In this document: positions 1 through 10,115 of the stretch, in pieces
Layout: every line of letters starts with the position of its first letter
Numbering within the stretch: position 1 is the stretch's first letter
Assembly: GCA_002189035.1 (NCBI GenBank)
Contig: NEEC01000002.1
Location: 6,347,001-6,411,000 of the forward strand
Source: Utricularia gibba
Taxonomy: Eukaryota > Streptophyta > Magnoliopsida > Lamiales > Lentibulariaceae
DNA: 64,000 nt
Direction of reading: 5' to 3'
Made by a program: the position numbers and the translations under genes
The notes under the pieces: generated by a model
The model's input: only the letters and a program-made list of their open reading frames with translations
Told to the model about the DNA's origin: nothing
The model's database searches: none

Positions 1-630
1 AACAAAACCCACATCGAAACATTTGCTGCAACCTGTAAATACTGGCTTACATCGTGTTTCGCATTGATCAGGCAGCGAAGTCGGCCCTGATCAACTTCTA
101 CGAAACGCTGAGATTCGAGTTGAGGGGGAGGTGGGCATAACCGTCGCCACCCATGGCTGGATGGGCACTGAGTTAACGAGAGGGAAGTTCATGGTGGAAG
201 AAGGTGCAGAGATGCAGTGGAAGGAAGAAAGAGAGGTAACTGTATAACCACCCAATGCGCAGTTTCTTTCTTTCTTTCGCAGAATCCATGCGAATTTGGC
301 TGGATGTTTCAGGTGTACGTGAGCGGGGGGCCGGTGGAGGAGTACGCGAAGCTGATCGTGGCGGGAGCCTGCCGCCATGATCCGTACGTGAAGTACCCAA
401 AGTGGTACGATATATTCTTCTTGTATCGAGTGTTTGCCCCCAAGGTTCTGTACTGGTCGCTGTCCTCCTTCCTGACCAACGGCGGGGGGCGGCGAACTTC
501 GTTGATCGGCACGGGAAGGTCGGCTTCGGAAGGATACACGTACTCGCCGAGAAGATACTTGCCTAGCCCCAGTTCCGAGGGGTCGCCGGCGAGATTCGTC
601 ATGACACTGCAGCAGGGAAGGAGTGAGTGA
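1..630 (+). CDS. Steroleosin / 11-beta-hydroxysteroid dehydrogenase-like protein (3' part only)
   Basis: This is the C-terminal part of a plant HSD1/steroleosin-type short-chain dehydrogenase, an NADP(H)-dependent sterol dehydrogenase of oil bodies and ER; the 5' part lies outside the window. Two exons are visible. The first, recognisable from about 60 to 235, encodes the stretch after the catalytic YxxxK region (KSALINFYETLRFEL, then ATHGWMGTEL). The second runs 313-630 and encodes the SGGPVEEYAKLIV block and a variable Ser/Pro/Arg-rich tail. The 77-bp intron has a GT donor at 236 and an AG ending at 312, and the join reads EERE-VYVSGG. Within exon 1 the frame slips by one base at the G run 124-128; one extra G restores the conserved RGEVGITVATHGW reading. 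I see this as a probable sequence error. The gene converges on PSB33. The family is clear; oil-body location is family knowledge. Confidence 0.85.
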
Positions 631-1002
631 ATGAGTGAACCTTCTTCGAGTTGTTAGTTTCGAATTATGCGGATCAGCTTATTATCATTATTACTAAATA
701 AACGGTCATCGGAATCCCACCTCTCATCGTCAACGGCGACATCTACAGTTTCCACTTTCCCCGCCGGCGGCCTTAAAAAACCGCTTAGAATCGCGTAGAT
801 GAGCTTAGTCGCACCGGAGGCGACGGCCCTCTGCACCGACGGGAGCTCCGGTCGGCAAAAGTTGAGATTTTGCGACCTCGGAGACAGTAGAATGCGACGC
901 CATACACCACGGCGGTGCTCATAAACTCTGTATTTTACACCAGAGGCGTAACACAGTGATATTACAAAGCTTCCTTGTGCTTTCACAGTAAAAAAAGGGT
1001 AA
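631..1002. other. 3'-to-3' spacer between HSD1-like gene and PSB33
   Basis: These 372 bases separate two convergent stop codons and should hold both 3' UTRs. I see no recognisable coding sequence or RNA gene; the open frames lack conserved motifs and codon character. Confidence 0.6.
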
Positions 1003-2294
1003 TTATTGCAAAGCTTTTGAAACAGAATAGATGAAGTCCAAGATGCCAGTTCCCTTGAGGAGACCTCTGCCGGTGAGCAGTTCAAAATCCAGCAGCAGCA
1101 GGAACCCCACTGCAGCCGCTTTTCCATTGATCACTTCATTATTTGTGGTGAATCCGAACCCTCCCAGATCTTCATCCACGATCATTTTCACCTGTGGAAG
1201 ACCGTTAAGCAACATGGAGTGATCAGAAGAGATGTGAAGCTATGTCAGAGCGAACAATATCGATCAAAATGCTTGCTCTGTGATGGAATGTTCTTTATTT
1301 ATTACCTCTTCTATATTGACATCAGTAGCGGTTACACCAGGTTGAGCCTTTCCACTGAAAACGATCTCGGTGGATGCATCGAACTGCACCAGCCCTTTCA
1401 TGTCTATGTAGATGTTGCCACTGTCGATCTTCACAGGGTACACGAAGAGGGTTCTTAGAGGTGGAGTGAGAGCTCTGAGGACAGGATTCTTGGGATACCA
1501 GTCCTTGATCTCTCCTGTTCTTAAATCAAAGGTGCTATCTGTGGAAGGGCACACGATGCACCCATCCTACAATGAGAAGTAGATCACGTCAAGATCACAG
1601 GATGAGAAAACACACACAAGGGCATGAGGAATCTAGTATTCAAGAAACAATCTTTTCATTTCGTTAATCATGTGCTTCACCAATCCCAAGCCTAACAAGC
1701 TTCTTCAAAATCAAGCTCATGCCCAACATGCTCTGCATCAAATTCGGAATTAAACCGCTAGAATAGGCAAAGTGTTTGAAAAATGTAGTCAAAATCTCGC
1801 AAATCAATGAACAATTAACTTTAAATTCGTATCCAGACATATCTGTGATCTCCATCTCGTGCTTCTAAAATCGAGCATTGAGTGTAAAAATAAGCCCTTT
1901 GAAGCAATAGAGCAAACATGTACCTGGGTCAGCTTGGCATTGAGCAACCCTTCAGAATACGCGCCCTCAGCCGGAGACCTATTCTCAATCGCAAAGACCT
2001 CATTTTTGTACCACAAAAGCAAAATGGTCTCCCCGCTCTGTATGACAACACGCCGCTCTCCTTTCGGCAGCGCCACCAGCGGTACCACCGGAACCCATTC
2101 GCTGCTGCTGCCTTCTTCTGCGGCTGCGGTGGAGGATGAAGATGGCTGCGATAGATCGGTTGCTTTACACTTCACCCCCGTGAGGCGGGTTTGGGAAGTG
2201 GCAGGTAGCCGGATGATGGCTTGCGGCTGCAAGAATTCGATGGGGCAGCGGAGAAAACGCCGCTGATGGTGAATCTGGATACGGCAGTAGCCAT
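1003..2294 (-). CDS. PSB33: PSB33 (TEF5/LIL8-type), thylakoid Rieske-like protein
   Basis: Three exons on the minus strand: 1924-2294, 1306-1566 and 1003-1191, all with GT-AG borders. The product starts with a Ser/Arg-rich transit peptide (MATAVSRFTI), followed by a Rieske-fold domain (EWVPVVPLVALPKGERR, then GCIVCPSTDSTFDL and GEIKDWYP) and a C-terminal hydrophobic helix (AAVGFLLLLDFELLTG). This matches Arabidopsis At1g71500/PSB33, a thylakoid protein that helps keep photosystem II complexes stable; that role is family knowledge. The second canonical Rieske motif lacks its histidine, so an iron-sulphur cluster is unlikely. The ATG at 2294 is preferred because the frame further upstream has a stop and no ATG. 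It requires one extra C (plus strand) in the run 2175-2179; without it the N-terminal 40 residues and the body are out of frame. The gene diverges from cytochrome c. Confidence 0.88.
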
Positions 2295-2595
2295 GGGGCT
2301 GAGAAGTTCTGGAAACAGCGAGGCTCAATCTCCGTCAAGGTGCGTGATGAGAGGAGATACAGAGGTAGAGAGACGAACGATGGCCACTGAATCAGGATAC
2401 CGACGTGTAAGAATCCCATAGGTCACAATATTTCTATTTCCATAGAATTATCAAACCTATAAACCAAACAGGGTCGAACCCATAAGGGCATGCTGCACTG
2501 CAGAAGGGTCAGATAGATCTCCATACCCTACTGTGTTGAAGATCTGTGAATTGAGTTGACTCCAAAATTCTACCTTTTGGAGTTCCTTCTACAGA
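2295..2595. promoter_or_regulatory. Short bidirectional promoter region, PSB33 / cytochrome c
   Basis: Only about 300 bases separate the start codons of two divergent genes for energy organelles, a plastid photosystem protein and mitochondrial cytochrome c. I did not find a clear TATA box, so the promoter call rests on position alone. Confidence 0.45.
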
Positions 2596-3299
2596 ATGGC
2601 AACGTATGCAGAAGCACCTCCTGGGAAAAGGGATGCAGGGGAGAAACTATTCAAGGCCAAGTGTGCATTTTGCCACAGCCTTGAAAAAGGAGGTCCTCAT
2701 AAACATGGTACCTGTGGATCCCTCTTTTTCAGCCTTCAATTTCCATGCTGCTGAGTTCCTGATAAGCAAGTAATCTGTTTCATATCATATGGATCTGTTC
2801 TAAAAGCCTGTTGACGCATAGGGCCAAATCTCAATGGGCTGTTTGGAAGGCAGTCAGGAGCAACCCCTGGATTCTCATACTCTGCAGCTACAAAGAATGT
2901 GAATAGTGTCATCTGGGATGAGAGCACCCTCTACGAATATCTGCTCAACCCTAAAAAGGTAAACACATCAGTATGAAAGAACAATGGAGGATCTGGCTTC
3001 AGATAGTGTGGCCTTTTTCCTTTTTCTGTACCATGTTTGTTCACATCCCTCATATGAGGAAGATCTATATGGGAATAAGAAGTGATGCACATGCTCAGTA
3101 AGAACTATGGCTGAGATGATGCATTCCTCAACATTCTTAAGAGAAATTTGTTTTTGCAAGTGAAATGAAGCTACAGATTGCTGATTGCTTGCTTTGCACA
3201 CAGTATACAACTGGGAAGAAGATGGTTTTTACAGGCCTTGAGAAGCCTCAAGAGCGTGCTGACCTCATCTCATACCTTAAGGAATCAACAGCAAACTGA
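2596..3299 (+). CDS. CYTC: Cytochrome c (mitochondrial electron carrier)
   Basis: Three exons, 2596-2707, 2822-2958 and 3204-3299, give 114 residues, the usual plant length, and all splice phases fit. Landmarks in order are the plant N-terminus ([15 protein letters not shown]), the haem-binding CAFCH motif, the [14 protein letters not shown] block, the [15 protein letters not shown] segment, the axial methionine in [10 protein letters not shown], and the ending [13 protein letters not shown]. The protein carries electrons from complex III to complex IV in the intermembrane space and takes part in programmed cell death. Residues around the haem differ slightly from the common plant CAQCHTV form (here CAFCHSL), so this may be a divergent paralogue. 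There is no frame damage. Confidence 0.96.
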
Positions 3300-3476
3300 A
3301 TGATCTGTTTTGTTTTGCCCGCGGCTCTCTTGTCTGTGTATTTTGCTTTCTGTCGTAAAATTCATGTTAGCTACATTATGAAGTCTGGTTTATTCAGTCA
3401 CCAACAGTTCTAGAGCATGTAACAGGAAGGTCATGAGCAGAGGTGTCAGTGCATGCGAATACGCTAATAATTCTTG

Positions 3477-5973
3477 TTACTTTGCCCAAGCTTTTGCTGA
3501 TGACCCCAAATTCCAGGAATCTGCAAAAAGAAACTTACTTGGTAAATTTTTCGATCCCATAAGGAAAATAATGAAAAATATTTCCATGGTTGCAAACAGC
3601 CACAAGAAAGCAGGGAAAGGAGCGCCAACCTCAACGCCTCGGGACCCGACCCTATTACGAGAGATAAAATTCAGAATGAGATCAGCGAATTCATCAGGTA
3701 CATCCTCCTGCAATATTTGAAAGGGTAAAGCCAACAATAAATCTCACACCATGTTTTCCAGAACGTCAAAAAACGGATGACAGACCTGTATAGCATGGCC
3801 TGTGTGTCTAACAACCACCATTTGGAACTTTCCTTGCATTTGACCTATTGTAAGAGTTCTGCACTATGCAAAGACTCCATTAACATGGCTTATGCGCTCG
3901 AAATATATGAACTTTAGAGAAGAGCACCTGTCTAGCCTATCAGTTCCTGCCAAAAGCAGTAGTTTTGGTACTGGACATGATAAAAATTTTTCTGATAGAC
4001 CTTCATACCTGAAGATTTTAAAAAAAACGTAAAATAAGTCCTTAGCTGATATCAAGATCAAAGAGGATTACGTACCAGCCTTTCCAATATTGGTCAGTTT
4101 CTTCCAGTTGGGCTCGGTGAGCATAGCTGCAGTTGAAGCAGTGTCATTTCAAAGGGATAATAAAAGAGCCCTATCTCAAGATACGTATATCAGCGTTTTG
4201 ACAGCATTTGTAGCAAATTTAAAATGGATATCACGAGGAAAGTCCACCTGCAACTCACCACTTTTTTGAATGATCATATACTAGAGTACTAGGGATGGAG
4301 ACACGGGCAGATTCAATGTTTCTCAACGTGCCACCCTTAACGCTCCACTCAATCTGCAAGGTGTGTAGAAACACTGCCATCAGTAGCTTTAGATAACATT
4401 ACCACGAATTATGTGGCTGAGGAACTACAGTGGGATAAAATTACTGCTTTCTCGACACTTGAAAAATGTTGCATCCTATTAGATAAAATCTTCTGCATAT
4501 GGACCAACGAAGCCATTGCTGTTCCCTGCAAATTTTTTACGATTCACATGACACATAGCAAACAATAGTTCTTAAAACATTCTATTCATGCGTTCATCCT
4601 CTTTCACGGATATGGATTCCCTTTTGTTGACACACCTCAACAACGTCTACAACGACCAACCCACACAAGCTAGGAAGCACTCTCTTTGCAGAGACATGAA
4701 TCGCAATTGAGCCTCCCATACTGCATCATAGCATGAAATTTAAGTATTAGGACTTTCAACAACCAAAGAGATCTTACAAAGGGCATAACACAAGAAAATG
4801 GCATCAATACCGATCAAAAAACATAACATGACATAATGCATGAAATTATAGAGTTAAACCTGTGGCCAACAATCACAATAGCCGGAGGAGAACTCCCATA
4901 CAATGTGTTCAAGACAGCCAGCACGTCATTGCTAAGGTTCTGCATGTTTCCCATTTTCAGAACCCATGTCTCTCTTTTTTCCAAAAAAAAAAAATTCAAG
5001 CTGGATTCACAGCCACATACCTCAATAGAAAGATCAAGATCATTATCTGTGTGTGACTTTCCATGCCCTCTTAAATCTAGAGCAACAACTCGTGCCTTTT
5101 CTTTTATCTTGCTGGCTGATATGGCAAAAGAAAGCCTGTAAATATCAATGAAAGACAGCGCACCTGAGACGCAAATTTTATCAGGAAAGAATGCATGCTT
5201 TTTTCTTAAATCATTATCCCAAATCCCAGAAGACATGCTTACCCGAATAACCCCACCATGGAGACATAAAACAACAGGCCCATCAGTTCCTGCCTTATAT
5301 AAATGGAAAACCTGGAACGAATGGAAGTAAGACAAAAGGCTTCAGGAAGAACAAAGTGAAAATTCGACACGAAATTTGAAACCATCAAGCCACTAACATT
5401 ATCCGTGCCTGGGATATGAACATCTTCTTCTTGGTCGAAATAGCTAGACCAGTTTAGAGGCTCAAACTTTTGTGATGGGACTCTATTTCCCAAAAAAAAA
5501 AAAAAAAAAAATCTTAGCATCCATAACGAAAGCAGTGCATGCAATCAGCAGAAAATAGTTGGAACACTGAAAAAGGAGTTAACTACTGGGTCGAAAGCTG
5601 ATAAAAATCGCCACAAAGAAGTAGCCGTTCCATGAATTCTCGTCCCTTATCTCCGAAAAAAAACAGAGACCGATTTTCAAAAATTGTCAACATACTTAGA
5701 ACATCTTTTTCTACAGTAAAATCCGACAATCGTCACTCTTAAAAACATCTAATGTAGCAAAACTACAATTTATTTGTAAGCTTATTAATAATCACTGGCC
5801 CAAATCTTCGAGATCATGAGCAATCGTGAAATATGATCAAGAACATACTGCGCCGGAGAACGAAGAGGTTTGGCTGAAAAGGCGGAGGACGCTTTACTGG
5901 TAACCTCAGAGGGATTTTCTCCATTTTGTAACTCTTCTTCAGGCAAAGATTCCAGCTTAGATTCTTCCTCCAT
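3477..5973 (-). CDS. PPME1: Protein phosphatase methylesterase 1 (PME-1 type)
   Basis: Twelve exons on the minus strand: 5849-5973, 5398-5482, 5243-5311, 5021-5135, 4860-4939, 4636-4720, 4445-4525, 4259-4353, 4076-4126, 3928-4008, 3786-3858 and 3477-3707. The product is an alpha/beta hydrolase that demethylates the C-terminal leucine of PP2A catalytic subunits (family knowledge). Visible motifs are WSSYFDQEEDVHIPG, the oxyanion-side LCLHGG, DLRGHGKS, the nucleophile motif GHSMGGS formed across an exon join, and the catalytic histidine in RHTGHAIQEDVPDEFADLI. Exon 3 is two bases short: adding one C to each plus-strand run at 5242-5244 and 5251-5254 gives the invariant HGGGYSGLSFA, and every later phase then fits. 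The C-terminus reads about 40 residues past the usual end (RNRVGSRGVEV), which may be real or reflect another lost base. The ATG at 5973 was chosen over one 22 codons upstream on similarity. Confidence 0.9.
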
Positions 5974-6878
5974 TTCCGAGCACCGATCAAACTCTTCAAA
6001 ATGGCAGAGCTTTCGTCGTCTCGCAGTTGGTCTATACATTAAATACGCTTTTTATTGGGCCGACTCCTTGGAATCTAAACCAGCGCCTTGGGCCCTATCT
6101 TCCCGAAAAAATTCAACACAGGCTCAGCCCAACCTCAAGTCAAATAAATATTTTATTCTAGTAAAAAAAAGAAATACAAATCGATCAAGACAGGAAACAG
6201 GAACAGAATCCAACGATGAGGAGTGAGGGCCAATGGACTAAAAAGAACTGTGGGGACACGGACACGGACACGCACAAGGTCAGCATCGAACCCGAAGTGC
6301 GGCAACGTGCCAACGAAAACATGATAAGAGCAAGAAAGAGAAGAAAGACAAGAAAGGCACCGGCCGGAAAGATCTTCCCTGTAAGGGGATCTCATCACAA
6401 CAAAGCCAAGAGATAAAGCCAACAGCAGTATTTGCTGTTGGTAAGAGTTTACATGCCAAATAGAAGGGCAGCTGAAACTCGTTCCAGCTTGCAGAAGTAA
6501 TGGTTTTTCCTCTAGAATGGAGAATTAATGAACCTCTGCCAAGCTTCTTCAGTCTGCTGCTATTCATCAAATCAAACCAGTGATTTATGCTGGAGAAGAG
6601 GTTAGCTTTGCCAGTGTCTCTGCCTGGCAATGGAATCAGCAATATATCAACCATTCCTGCGGATGAAATACAGCAAATTGCTAACAGGAAACCAGACATC
6701 GGTCTCAAACCAAAGGCACTGTGCATCCTAATCTGTAGCTGGTTTTCATCTACTTCAAGAGTTTTATGTTGTATATGACACCCATGTTCGCAAATGCGCA
6801 TATGCTTGAAAAATGCGTGGATTCAGACTAGTTTCTTACATGCCGATTATTCAGGAAAATGGACCAAGAAACAAAGCT
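5974..6878. other. Spacer between PPME1 and CNX7, no gene recognised
   Basis: Open frames occur on both strands here, including a 174-codon minus frame around 6280-6801, but they carry no motif I know and their codon use is not convincing. The stretch should contain the PPME1 5' UTR and promoter and the CNX7 3' UTR. A short GGACAC-type repeat lies near 6253-6272. Confidence 0.5.
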
Positions 6879-7160
6879 CTATCCTCCACTTATTGGAGGT
6901 ATGATAGCTAATTCATCTCTATCATGAACAGGAGTAGAATCACTAGCATACTCTTGGTTCAGCGCAAGCAGCATGCAGCTACGAAGCTCTTCTAGACCTG
7001 GGAATCTGGAAATGAGTTCATTCAAGCAATCAATTGCAGTAACACCACTGGGAACCTCTAGGGACATGTCCGCAATCCCAGTTACGTCTTTTGCTCGAGC
7101 AAAGAACAGAACTTTTATCTTTATAGATGTATCATCTTTTTCTTTCCCCTCATTCTCCAT
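6879..7160 (-). CDS. CNX7: Molybdopterin synthase sulfur-carrier subunit (CNX7 / MOCS2A)
   Basis: A single-exon frame of 93 residues from ATG 7160. It has the ubiquitin-like MoaD/MOCS2A fold signature: the opening strand [14 protein letters not shown], the middle motif [28 protein letters not shown], and the C-terminal [12 protein letters not shown]. The terminal Gly-Gly is thiocarboxylated and donates sulfur to convert precursor Z (cPMP) into molybdopterin together with the large subunit CNX6, in the cytosol (family knowledge). Its length is typical. An earlier in-frame GTG exists, but the ATG at 7160 gives the normal N-terminus. A telo-box lies about 140 bases upstream. No damage is seen. 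Confidence 0.95.
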   Translation of the reverse strand: MENEGKEKDDTSIKIKVLFFARAKDVTGIADMSLEVPSGVTAIDCLNELISRFPGLEELRSCMLLALNQEYASDSTPVHDRDELAIIPPISGG

Positions 7161-7298
7161 ATTCTGGGCCACACCTCAATACCCTGGAGCGTAATCGACT
7201 TGTCACTACTGCAAGAATCCACCAGAAAAAAAAAAAACAAAAAATACAAATTGGGATGGATCGCAATTCGTCAACCACCTTAAACGAGTTGTCAACAA

Positions 7299-7307
7299 AA
7301 ACCCTAA
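7299..7307 (+). promoter_or_regulatory. Telo-box (AAACCCTAA) upstream of CNX7
   Basis: An exact AAACCCTAA element lies 139 bases upstream of the CNX7 start codon, in its promoter or 5' UTR. Telo-boxes are common near transcription starts of plant housekeeping and growth-related genes; the functional role here is inference. Confidence 0.5.
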
Positions 7308-7604
7308 TAATAGCGATTGAGAACGAAGCGAGGAAAAATACAAGGTCAATAACAACAATAGCCCACGGTATTCAAGCCGCCGTCGCAGCCGCCGATCACC
7401 ACCCGAATTCCGACAGTTGTAACATCATTCGCCGCCGAAGTTCTTTCTTACCCAGAACTAACAAAATAAAATCCCCCAAAACAAACTTTTCTGATTTTAG
7501 TGGGTGTAAGTGATATTTTTTGGGGAGGAAATGAAATAAAAATTAACAAGTGGAGTAGAAAAAGATATTATTGAAAGTTTACTCCAACCCACAGTTTGGA
7601 GAAT

Positions 7605-9044
7605 TCAAGCTTTACAAGCCGGTAATGGCGAACCGCACAAACAACCATTCCCGGCGAAGGCGCTCGACGGAAACTTCGTCGGCGGCAGCCTTCCACACAA
7701 CTTATTATAGCTAACGTTCAATGCCGTCAGCCCAGACACCGATACAGGTACTTTACCGTACACCAAATTCTTCGATAAATCCAAATACTGCAACGTCGTT
7801 GGAAATTTCGTCTTCCCCAAATCGAACTTCAACTTATTCCCAGAAGTATAGAAACCCACCAGATATTCAGTTCTGTTCAGCAGTTTCACTGGGCTCCCAC
7901 TAATTTCATTCTCCGATAAATCAATGTAGTCGTAGAAATACGTCTGTGAAGGGTTCCACTCGTCGATCTTCTGCCTGATCCCACATTTCGCAAGCTTCAA
8001 TGAGTATATAATCGGAGATGCAGTGACCCAGTCAGGGATTTTTCCCAGATGAAAGGAATTGTAAGAGAGATCCAGGGATTCAATCCCTTTTACATACAAT
8101 TGTGGGAATGGATCCTGTAACCTGTTATTCGCGAGGTTGAGGTTGAAAATCTTCGTGAGATTTGCGAACGATTTAGGAACAGTTCCGTGAAACTGGTTCC
8201 AGGAAAGATCCAATGTGTCCAGTGACTGAAACTGTGAAATAAAACCAGGGATTTCCCCTGTCAGCAGATTACGCTCCAGTTGAAGAAAACCCAGTTGTGG
8301 AGCAAGCGCTGAAACGCTCCTGGGAATTGTTCCTGTTAACTTGTTGTTGCCAAGATTGAGAATTCGGAGACTAGTGAGATTCCAGAAGATATCTGGTATC
8401 GATCCAGAAAGTTGGTTTCTCCCCAAGCTCAAATAAGTGAGGTTCCTCAGCCGGTGAATCGCCGGAGGTATCTCTCCGGTGAAACGGTTCCCGGCGAGTT
8501 TCAGTTGAGTTAGGAGTGTTAAGTTGCCAACTGAATCGGGTATAGTTCCAGAGAAACGGTTACCTTCCAAGCTGAAAGCTTCCAGCTGTGATAGCGCACC
8601 GATTTTGGGAGGAAGTGTACCAGATAACATGCTGTTTTCTATGTACACGTACTTCAGATTGGGCAAGGAGAAGAGGAAATCCGGGAAAGGGCCACGTAAT
8701 TTCTTCAGATTTTGGAGATAAATGCCGTCAAGGAACGTAAGTTTGGAAAGCGAAGGAGAGATCGTGCCCGAGAGACTCGAGGTTTGATTATCACTCCGGC
8801 CGTAGAGAGAGATGGCGGTGACGCGGCTGCCGGATAAGCAAGTGATGCCGTGCCAGTTGCAGCAGTCGGTACCTTTAGTCCATGAGGAAAGAATCCCCGA
8901 CGGATCGGAGTCGATTCCGGCCTTGAAGCTCAACAATGGAGCTTCGTCGTCGGCGTGGCATGCGGAGGCCGCTGAAAGATCAACGGAAAGAGCGGCGGCG
9001 GCCGCGAAAGCGAGGAAGAGGGAGAGAGGAACGTGAGAACTCAT
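7605..9044 (-). CDS. Secreted leucine-rich-repeat protein (At1g33590/At2g26380 type), intronless
   Basis: A single 479-residue frame from ATG 9044. A signal peptide (about residues 1-26, LFLAFAAAAALSVDLSAASA) precedes an LRRNT domain (CHADDEAPLLSFKAGI, then DCCNWHGITC). About ten plant-type extracellular LRRs follow (consensus LxxLxLxxNxLxGxIP), then a family-specific region with SPIIYSLKLAKCG, YIDLSENEISGSP and NKLKFDLGK. The C-terminal cap is AGNGCLCGSPLPAC. There is no transmembrane helix and no kinase, so the protein should be apoplastic. Relatives are annotated as LRR-family, FLOR1- or DRT100-like proteins and are close to polygalacturonase inhibitors; the function is not settled. The ATG is chosen because it opens directly on the signal peptide; the frame upstream has no other ATG. 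It is an intact gene with even codon use. Confidence 0.93.
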   Translation of the reverse strand: MSSHVPLSLFLAFAAAAALSVDLSAASACHADDEAPLLSFKAGIDSDPSGILSSWTKGTDCCNWHGITCLSGSRVTAISLYGRSDNQTSSLSGTISPSLSKLTFLDGIYLQNLKKLRGPFPDFLFSLPNLKYVYIENSMLSGTLPPKIGALSQLEAFSLEGNRFSGTIPDSVGNLTLLTQLKLAGNRFTGEIPPAIHRLRNLTYLSLGRNQLSGSIPDIFWNLTSLRILNLGNNKLTGTIPRSVSALAPQLGFLQLERNLLTGEIPGFISQFQSLDTLDLSWNQFHGTVPKSFANLTKIFNLNLANNRLQDPFPQLYVKGIESLDLSYNSFHLGKIPDWVTASPIIYSLKLAKCGIRQKIDEWNPSQTYFYDYIDLSENEISGSPVKLLNRTEYLVGFYTSGNKLKFDLGKTKFPTTLQYLDLSKNLVYGKVPVSVSGLTALNVSYNKLCGRLPPTKFPSSAFAGNGCLCGSPLPACKA

Positions 9045-9520
9045 GCTCAGCGCACTAATTTCGCAATGGTGGGGTGGCAACTGGCACCAATTGTGGAAAG
9101 TCACTGGTTTTATTCGAATATTCAATTTTTTTATTATTAAAGATTTTAGATATTTTTAAAGATAAAAATAATTAAATAAATATTAATTCTCATTAAAATT
9201 ATATATTTTTTATTTTTCTTAATTATTAATATGAAAAACTACCGGGGCTAAAATGAAATAACTTCAAACTTGATAATTCAATCGTGTGATAATTCAAATT
9301 CGCGGATCCGAACCCGGACCCGGACCCCCATTCATATCCATATCCACTTCGCCCCGACCCGCATACCTCACTCCGATCAACGAACGCGACTCGGCGGCGA
9401 TGATCTTGGCCGTCGATGGGGTCTCCGATAGTACGATCTCATACCCATCATGATATCCATCCATCCCTTCCGCCATCAGCTGCCACACCAAGCACCCACT
9501 CATGGAACCATTCCTCGCCA

Positions 9521-9525
9521 GTTTG
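9521..9525 (+). repeat. Target-site duplication, left copy (GTTTG)
   Basis: The five bases GTTTG directly precede the TG of the 5' LTR and recur directly after the CA of the 3' LTR. This is the expected integrase footprint and marks the exact insertion site in the mannanase exon. Confidence 0.95.
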
Positions 9526-10007
9526 TGTTAGATCGTGAGGATGAAATTGAGACTTCAGCGGATATCAAGGATCAACAAGAGAGGAAGAACAAGTCCGGCG
9601 ATCTGGAGAAGTTCTGTCGTGAGGAGGAAATCCCGCTGAAGGAGAAGCAATGCACTGCAGGGGTAAGCTTGATTATGCTGGGCCCTACTCATCTCAAAGG
9701 GCTACAGCCCATTAGATGAGGCAAGTCCAGTCCAAAGGCAACACTTCACGGCCCACTGTCCCTCACATGCTCTGGAGAAGCATATCAGACGACTAAGTAG
9801 CTATGAACCATACAAATACATCCAATGGTCAAGGAGGCAACGGCTAGTTTTTTCGCCTTCTATATAAAGGTATCAGGATTTGTAAAAGGATGTGCTTCCT
9901 CTTGACATTCTATACAATATCTTGAGCTTCAGAAAGATTCATCCACTCCAAAACTCTCACATCTTCACTGTCATATTTCCTACACCCATATCATGCAATA
10001 TCTATCA
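9526..10007 (+). repeat. 5' LTR of the Copia element
   Basis: A 482-bp LTR starting TGTTAG and ending CTATCA (TG...CA ends). It contains a TATATAAAGG box near 9860-9870, expected to drive element transcription. It differs from the 3' LTR at three places only: T versus G at base 8, T versus C in the AATGG/AACGG site near 9826, and one G fewer after TATATAAA. Confidence 0.97.
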
Positions 10008-10026
10008 TGGTGAACCCGACGTGAAC
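10008..10026 (+). other. Primer-binding-site position of the Copia element
   Basis: The bases directly after the 5' LTR read TGGTGAACCCGACGTGAAC. They start with TGG, as needed to pair with a tRNA CCA end, but are not the common plant Copia site TGGTATCAGAGC (initiator methionine tRNA). I cannot assign the tRNA. Confidence 0.5.
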
Positions 10027-10115
10027 ACTACCTTCACATTCCTTCTTGCGTGACGTTCTCTGACTACGCACCCCACACCTCCTTGCTCCAGCAAATCCTG
10101 TGCATATTGGGAAGC

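Noticed and set aside
217-312. Reading the HSD1-like gene straight through from an ATG at 217
   Set aside because: This reads the 77-bp intron as protein. The GT at 236 and AG at 312 join two conserved segments exactly.
654-1127. Long minus-strand frame between HSD1-like and PSB33 genes
   Set aside because: It overlaps PSB33 exon 3 in another frame and has no motif or relative that I recognise.
6280-6801. 174-codon minus-strand frame downstream of CNX7
   Set aside because: No recognisable domain and irregular composition; it lies where UTR and promoter are expected. Too weak to call a gene.
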